From Nitrososphaeraceae archaeon (lineage in GTDB: Archaea; Thermoproteota; Nitrososphaeria; Nitrososphaerales; Nitrososphaeraceae), in NCBI GenBank assembly GCA_025449515.1, contig JANWJI010000060.1, forward strand, positions 1 to 8,337: a DNA stretch of 8,337 nt, given 5' to 3'. Every line of letters begins with the position of its first letter. The first letter of the stretch is position 1. Of this stretch, positions 5,892 through 8,337 are shown piece by piece. The notes beneath the pieces were generated by a model. The model did not search any database. It was not told where the DNA came from and saw nothing but the letters and a program-made list of their open reading frames with translations. The position numbers and the translations under genes are program-made.

Positions 5892-6056
5892 GATTTTTTG
5901 TTAATCATGTATGTATTACCAATACTTTATTTTTGATTCGGTCTTATTCTTAAAATTTTGAACCAATAATTATAGTATAAAAATCATTGTAGGATTAGCA
6001 TGATCTGGGAACTTCAGCATGTAATGAGTAGCATCTGAAAAGTATTCCTAGCTTTC

Positions 6057-6064
6057 CTTATATA
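6057..6064 (+). promoter_or_regulatory. TATA box of the His-containing secreted-protein gene
   Basis: CTTATATA lies at -29 to -22 from the ATG at 6086. It abuts the upstream in-frame ATG at 6065, so that earlier Met would lie upstream of the expected transcription start. This box is the main argument for starting the protein at 6086. Confidence 0.6.
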
Positions 6065-6085
6065 ATGCCATTTTATAAAACCCTC

Positions 6086-6655
6086 ATGAGAAAAGGACAT
6101 TTAATGTCAGTAATTGCAATGTGTCTTCTAACAATAATGACAGGGATACTTGCTACATCAAATCAGATAAACAAACTAGCATTGGGACAGCCTAGTCCTA
6201 CAGATGCTACTACTACCTTTAGTATGAATGGGCCTATAGGTTCTTTGGTATTTGGAATGGCACCAAATACCAAAATTATTGATATGACGACTGTACAAAA
6301 ATTTATCCTATCAGGTGATTGGAATATGGATGTAAATCACGGAAAATTGGCAGACTTCAAAGCAAACTTTTACACAGATCCTGTGAATGGTGGAACCAGC
6401 AATCATACACATCAATTGGGTAACTTTAGAGTTAGTAATGATAACGGTATTATCCATCTTACGCCGGATAAAAGCACATCTATCTCAGGTATAGTAGACG
6501 TTGGAACAAATGGTAAGAAGGTATGGGATGATGTGAATGCGACAGTGGTTGTCTCAAAAGGTAGAACGATCAGTATTAATCTTGCTGATAAAGATACTCA
6601 ACGCCATTTTATGGGACAACAAATCTATGGAATAGTTAAGAAAATGAATATATAG
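6086..6655 (+). CDS. secreted protein of unknown function with a His-Thr-His motif
   Basis: From ATG 6086 the protein has 189 residues and a classical signal peptide: MRKGHLMS, a hydrophobic core at about 8-23, and a likely cut after ALG (residue 34) before Q35. The mature part looks beta-rich and contains SGDWNMDVNHGKLADFKANF (76-95), TSNHTHQLGNF (104-114), and a C-terminal half with SISGIVDVG and INLADKD. H107 and H109, perhaps with H85, could bind a metal; this is inference. Sequons at NHT (106) and NAT (151) may be glycosylated. I recall similar secreted proteins of unknown function in Nitrososphaeria, with a W-x-M-x-V block followed by H-T-H, but cannot name a domain. An in-frame ATG at 6065 would add seven residues but lies at the TATA box, so it is unlikely to be used. 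The gene diverges from the DUF1326 gene. Confidence 0.7.
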   Translation: MRKGHLMSVIAMCLLTIMTGILATSNQINKLALGQPSPTDATTTFSMNGPIGSLVFGMAPNTKIIDMTTVQKFILSGDWNMDVNHGKLADFKANFYTDPVNGGTSNHTHQLGNFRVSNDNGIIHLTPDKSTSISGIVDVGTNGKKVWDDVNATVVVSKGRTISINLADKDTQRHFMGQQIYGIVKKMNI

Positions 6656-6737
6656 ATAAAGAAAAATTTGATAACAATTCTTGTAGTATTGTCTTGTGTG
6701 TCTACTATCCTTTAATGATATCATGCTAAAATCATTA

Positions 6738-6746
6738 GGAGGGGAG
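6738..6746 (+). promoter_or_regulatory. strong Shine-Dalgarno-like sequence with no ATG after it
   Basis: GGAGGGGAG is the best Shine-Dalgarno match near the following gene. At the proper spacing (8 bases) there is ATT at 6755, in frame with the DUF6659-like ORF, rather than ATG, GTG or TTG. The first canonical start (TTG 6797) is 50 bases away. Confidence 0.4.
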
Positions 6747-6796
6747 AAGGTCTAATTACTTACAATTCTGATAACAATCATAATGAACAAATCTAC

Positions 6797-7183
6797 TTGG
6801 AAAGATTTTGCACACAAATTCTTGAAAAAGATTACTTTATACGATCTGCCGCAATAGCCGATAATTTGGGAAATATAATGGCCTCTATTTCTAGGCGAGG
6901 ACTGATAGATTTGATGTCACCACAAGAAGATGCAAGAGCCGCAGTGCAAGCAGTCATTCGTTCTGCAACTCGTGACAAATTCAAATCGAAAATTGGCGAT
7001 CTACTATTTTCGATCAGTAGATATTCTCGAGAGATTAGAGCTACAATACCACTTCAATCAAATAGTGATGTAAAGAAGCGACTATTGTTGTTACTAACAT
7101 TTGATGTTGACGCCGAAGCGGATTTCATAATATTAAAGAAAATCCTACCATATATATTTGACAACAGGGATTACTTCCTTTAG
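6797..7183 (+). CDS. DUF6659-like protein (roadblock-like archaeal family)
   Basis: From TTG 6797 the protein is 128 residues, with no signal peptide or membrane span. It reads ERFCTQILEKDYFIRSAAI, then DNLGNIMAS, a basic RRGL turn, a central helical stretch (SPQEDARAAVQAVIRSATR), and a C-terminal strand-helix part ending FDNRDYFL. This C-x10-I-R, then D-x-x-G order resembles the DUF6659 family, common in Nitrososphaeria and roadblock/LC7-like in layout; function is unknown. The start is odd. The frame is open back to TGA at 6716-6718, and the strong GGAGGGGAG at 6738-6746 points to ATT 6755, which would add 14 residues (ITYNSDNNHNEQIY). Family members, as I recall, begin a few residues before the TTG position, so translation may start at a rare ATT or the start codon may have mutated from ATG. 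The gene runs tail to tail with the next, three bases apart. Confidence 0.65.
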   Translation: MERFCTQILEKDYFIRSAAIADNLGNIMASISRRGLIDLMSPQEDARAAVQAVIRSATRDKFKSKIGDLLFSISRYSREIRATIPLQSNSDVKKRLLLLLTFDVDAEADFIILKKILPYIFDNRDYFL

Positions 7184-7186
7184 AAT

Positions 7187-7438
7187 CTAAGGCATTAGAT
7201 CAAGTGCCATTTTTAATTCTATTATTTCGGATTCGATAGCCAATCGATCTGATTCATCTGTGGTACGTATCAATAGACTCTCGCATGCTTCCAATTCAGA
7301 TGTTATGATGTCCTTTGTGTCGATACAAAGACTATGATATGCATCAATAAAAGAGTATGTTATCTTTGTTCCCTTGTCCTTGCAGCCACACGTTTTTGCA
7401 ATGATCTTGACTGGTTGTTCAGACTCAGCGATATTCAT
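7187..7438 (-). CDS. 83-residue Cys-containing protein, unknown function
   Basis: The protein begins MNIAESEQPVKIIAKTCGCK. It has four Cys (17, 19, 38, 52), including a C-G-C pair, which could bind a metal, and a predicted helical C-terminal half (about 41-80) with heptad-like Leu/Ile spacing (SELEACESLLIR and EIIELKMALD). I recognise no family. It is well supported as a gene by a strong Shine-Dalgarno sequence, GGAGGAG (7446-7452), 7 bases before the ATG, and a TATA-like box at 7493-7500 that would give a leader of about 30 bases. It has no signal peptide and is acidic overall, so probably cytosolic. It ends three bases from the stop of the convergent DUF6659-like gene. Confidence 0.65.
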   Translation of the reverse strand: MNIAESEQPVKIIAKTCGCKDKGTKITYSFIDAYHSLCIDTKDIITSELEACESLLIRTTDESDRLAIESEIIELKMALDLMP

Positions 7439-7445
7439 CTTATGT

Positions 7446-7452
7446 CTCCTCC
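7446..7452 (-). promoter_or_regulatory. Shine-Dalgarno site of the 83-residue protein
   Basis: GGAGGAG on the minus strand with a 7-base spacer to the ATG at 7436-7438 is close to a perfect match to the archaeal 16S rRNA 3' end. It contrasts with the leaderless genes in the window and fixes the start. Confidence 0.6.
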
Positions 7453-7492
7453 ACAGAATAAAAATCTGGTCGGGCTATGATCGAACTACTTG

Positions 7493-7500
7493 TGTATAAA
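7493..7500 (-). promoter_or_regulatory. probable TATA box of the 83-residue protein gene
   Basis: TTTATACA on the minus strand would place the transcript start near 7467, giving a leader of about 30 bases that contains the Shine-Dalgarno site. An alternative AT-rich run (7457-7466) is too close to the ATG to leave room for that site. Confidence 0.35.
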
Positions 7501-7947
7501 CTTGTTACCATGTGTATTGATGATCTGTTATTATAGTATGGATAGGTGAACTGGATGTTATTGAGATGCATCTTGATGAAAGTATACATGACTTCATATT
7601 TACTATTTAGATAATAAATGTGTTCTATTGGCCATCTTAAAATAAGAATTTTATGATAATATCAAAAATAATTAATTCGAAATCGAAATTTCTATATTCG
7701 CTAATTATATCGATAGTTATAACAAAATGTGCATTCTGAACATCAAGATGAACCGTCTGAATTTACCTAGTGGCGCAAATCAACCTACTTTCTATGGATC
7801 ATCTATCAGCAAAATCCTACAAAAGGCTTCACTTCGATGATTGCTTTGAGAAGAATTGTCATTAATCATATGCCTCTTTTAATAATGATTTTACGATCTG
7901 ATCTTACTTATCAACCAATTTTTGGTTTATTTACAGTAATCTTTTGC
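7501..7947. other. stretch without a convincing gene
   Basis: No ORF here has a supporting promoter or ribosome-binding site. It holds small dyads: GAAAT/ATTTC with a CGAA loop (7679-7692) and AACCAA/TTGGTT (7913-7927). The latter lies about 20 bases beyond the stop of the minus-strand HEPN-like gene and might help end its transcript, although no T-run follows it. A 28-codon frame at 7653 is Ile/Lys-rich and lacks a properly placed TATA box. Confidence 0.4.
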
Positions 7948-8337
7948 TCAACAGATATTTTCATATTTTTTCAACATTTCGATCATAAAGTTGAAAGCCT
8001 GTATTCTTAAGTTTCGGATATTGATATACGAAGTATAATCAAACCTTCTATTAGTAAATACAAAATAATCTTTTCCAAAATTTCTTTCGATATTATTCCG
8101 AGTATTCTGTTCAAGTTCACTGCCATGACTAACTGCGTGTCTCAAATATCTATACTTGATTAAGTGAGGAGGAAACGAGTTATCGTCTTCTAGAATTTGG
8201 TAAAGTTCTCTTATAACCGCCGCGTTATCCTTGTAGGAAAGTAAGGCAATACGACCTCTTGAAAAGTGGAGATAAATTGAATGTTTATGATCATACTCAA
8301 TTCTGCTAATTTCTTTTTTACTTAGTTTTAAATCATT
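7948..8337 (-). CDS. C-terminal part of a HEPN-like protein, runs off the right edge
   Basis: The minus-strand frame is open from the window edge to TGA at 7948-7950, giving 129 residues with the N-terminus missing. No internal Met is a credible start: a TTG at 8143-8145 gives a 65-residue frame but lies within continuous coding sequence. The visible part has a short beta-like segment (YLHFSRGRIALLSY), a helix (AAVIRELYQILEDD), then KYRYLRHAVSHGSE. The last holds R66-x4-H71, the R-x4-6-H motif of HEPN domains, many of which are RNases or partners in toxin-antitoxin and antiviral systems. It is followed by FGKDYFVFT and a helical tail (NIRNLRIQAFNFMIEMLKKY). The motif is short, so HEPN membership is inferred; a domain-only or inactive variant is possible. 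Without the N-terminus the full role cannot be judged. Confidence 0.6.
   Translation of the reverse strand, partial: NDLKLSKKEISRIEYDHKHSIYLHFSRGRIALLSYKDNAAVIRELYQILEDDNSFPPHLIKYRYLRHAVSHGSELEQNTRNNIERNFGKDYFVFTNRRFDYTSYINIRNLRIQAFNFMIEMLKKYENIC

Noticed and set aside
6000..6038. 12-codon ATG frame after a TATAAAAA at 5976-5983
   Set aside because: The spacing from TATA to ATG is too short for leaderless translation and the frame is trivial.
7569..7750. Inverted pair CATCTTGATG (7569-7578) and CATCAAGATG (7741-7750)
   Set aside because: A single 10-base match 160 bases apart is about what chance gives in a window this size, and the flanks do not extend the match.
1..8337. CRISPR array, tRNA or rRNA genes, intact insertion sequence
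   Set aside because: No regularly spaced repeats, no tRNA-like arm or T-loop patterns, no rRNA-like sequence and no complete transposase were seen on either strand.

Overview
The window looks like chromosomal DNA from an ammonia-oxidising archaeon of the Nitrososphaeria (Thaumarchaeota), probably a soil lineage near Nitrososphaera or Nitrosocosmicus. This is inferred from three things. The DNA is AT-rich. Five genes have an archaeal TATA box 22 to 30 bases before the start codon, with no room for a leader. The proteins are of types I associate with this group: a DUF6659-like protein, a DUF1326 protein, small secreted proteins cut before Gln, and relics of a thaumarchaeal sensor kinase. No database search was possible.

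Layout. Positions 1-1203 hold gene wreckage: a frameshifted sensor-kinase fragment on the minus strand (186-507, perhaps continuing to the left edge), a broken plus-strand ORF resembling the N-terminus of a transposase-like protein (804-1035), and a bipartite inverted repeat (1045-1140). An intact TIM-barrel sugar phosphate isomerase/epimerase-type gene follows (1204-1992, plus). It converges on a minus-strand pair: a secreted endonuclease/exonuclease/phosphatase-fold protein (2237-3592) and a possible small downstream ORF with a Shine-Dalgarno site (2059-2220). About 1 kb without a convincing gene follows (3593-4623), with TATA-like sites and one structured inverted repeat.

Next come a tiny secreted Pro/Gly/Ser-rich protein that appears to have lost one base near its start (about 4624-4841) and a strong hairpin plus T-run terminator (4866-4918). 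On the minus strand are a 44-residue signal-peptide protein (5026-5160) and a DUF1326 protein (5236-5862). A secreted His-containing protein lies divergently on the plus strand (start best placed at 6086, end 6655). A DUF6659-like cytosolic protein (about 6797-7183, plus, with an anomalous start) runs tail to tail into an 83-residue Cys-containing protein (7187-7438, minus). A gene-free stretch (7439-7947) leads to the C-terminus of a HEPN-like protein that runs off the right edge (7948-8337, minus).

The genes do not form one pathway; most stand alone with their own promoter. The clearest shared theme is export: four of the proteins have signal peptides. I found no convincing undescribed multi-gene system. 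The most useful results are the promoter-based start corrections, the unlisted small protein, the apparent one-base frameshifts and the edge HEPN-like fragment.
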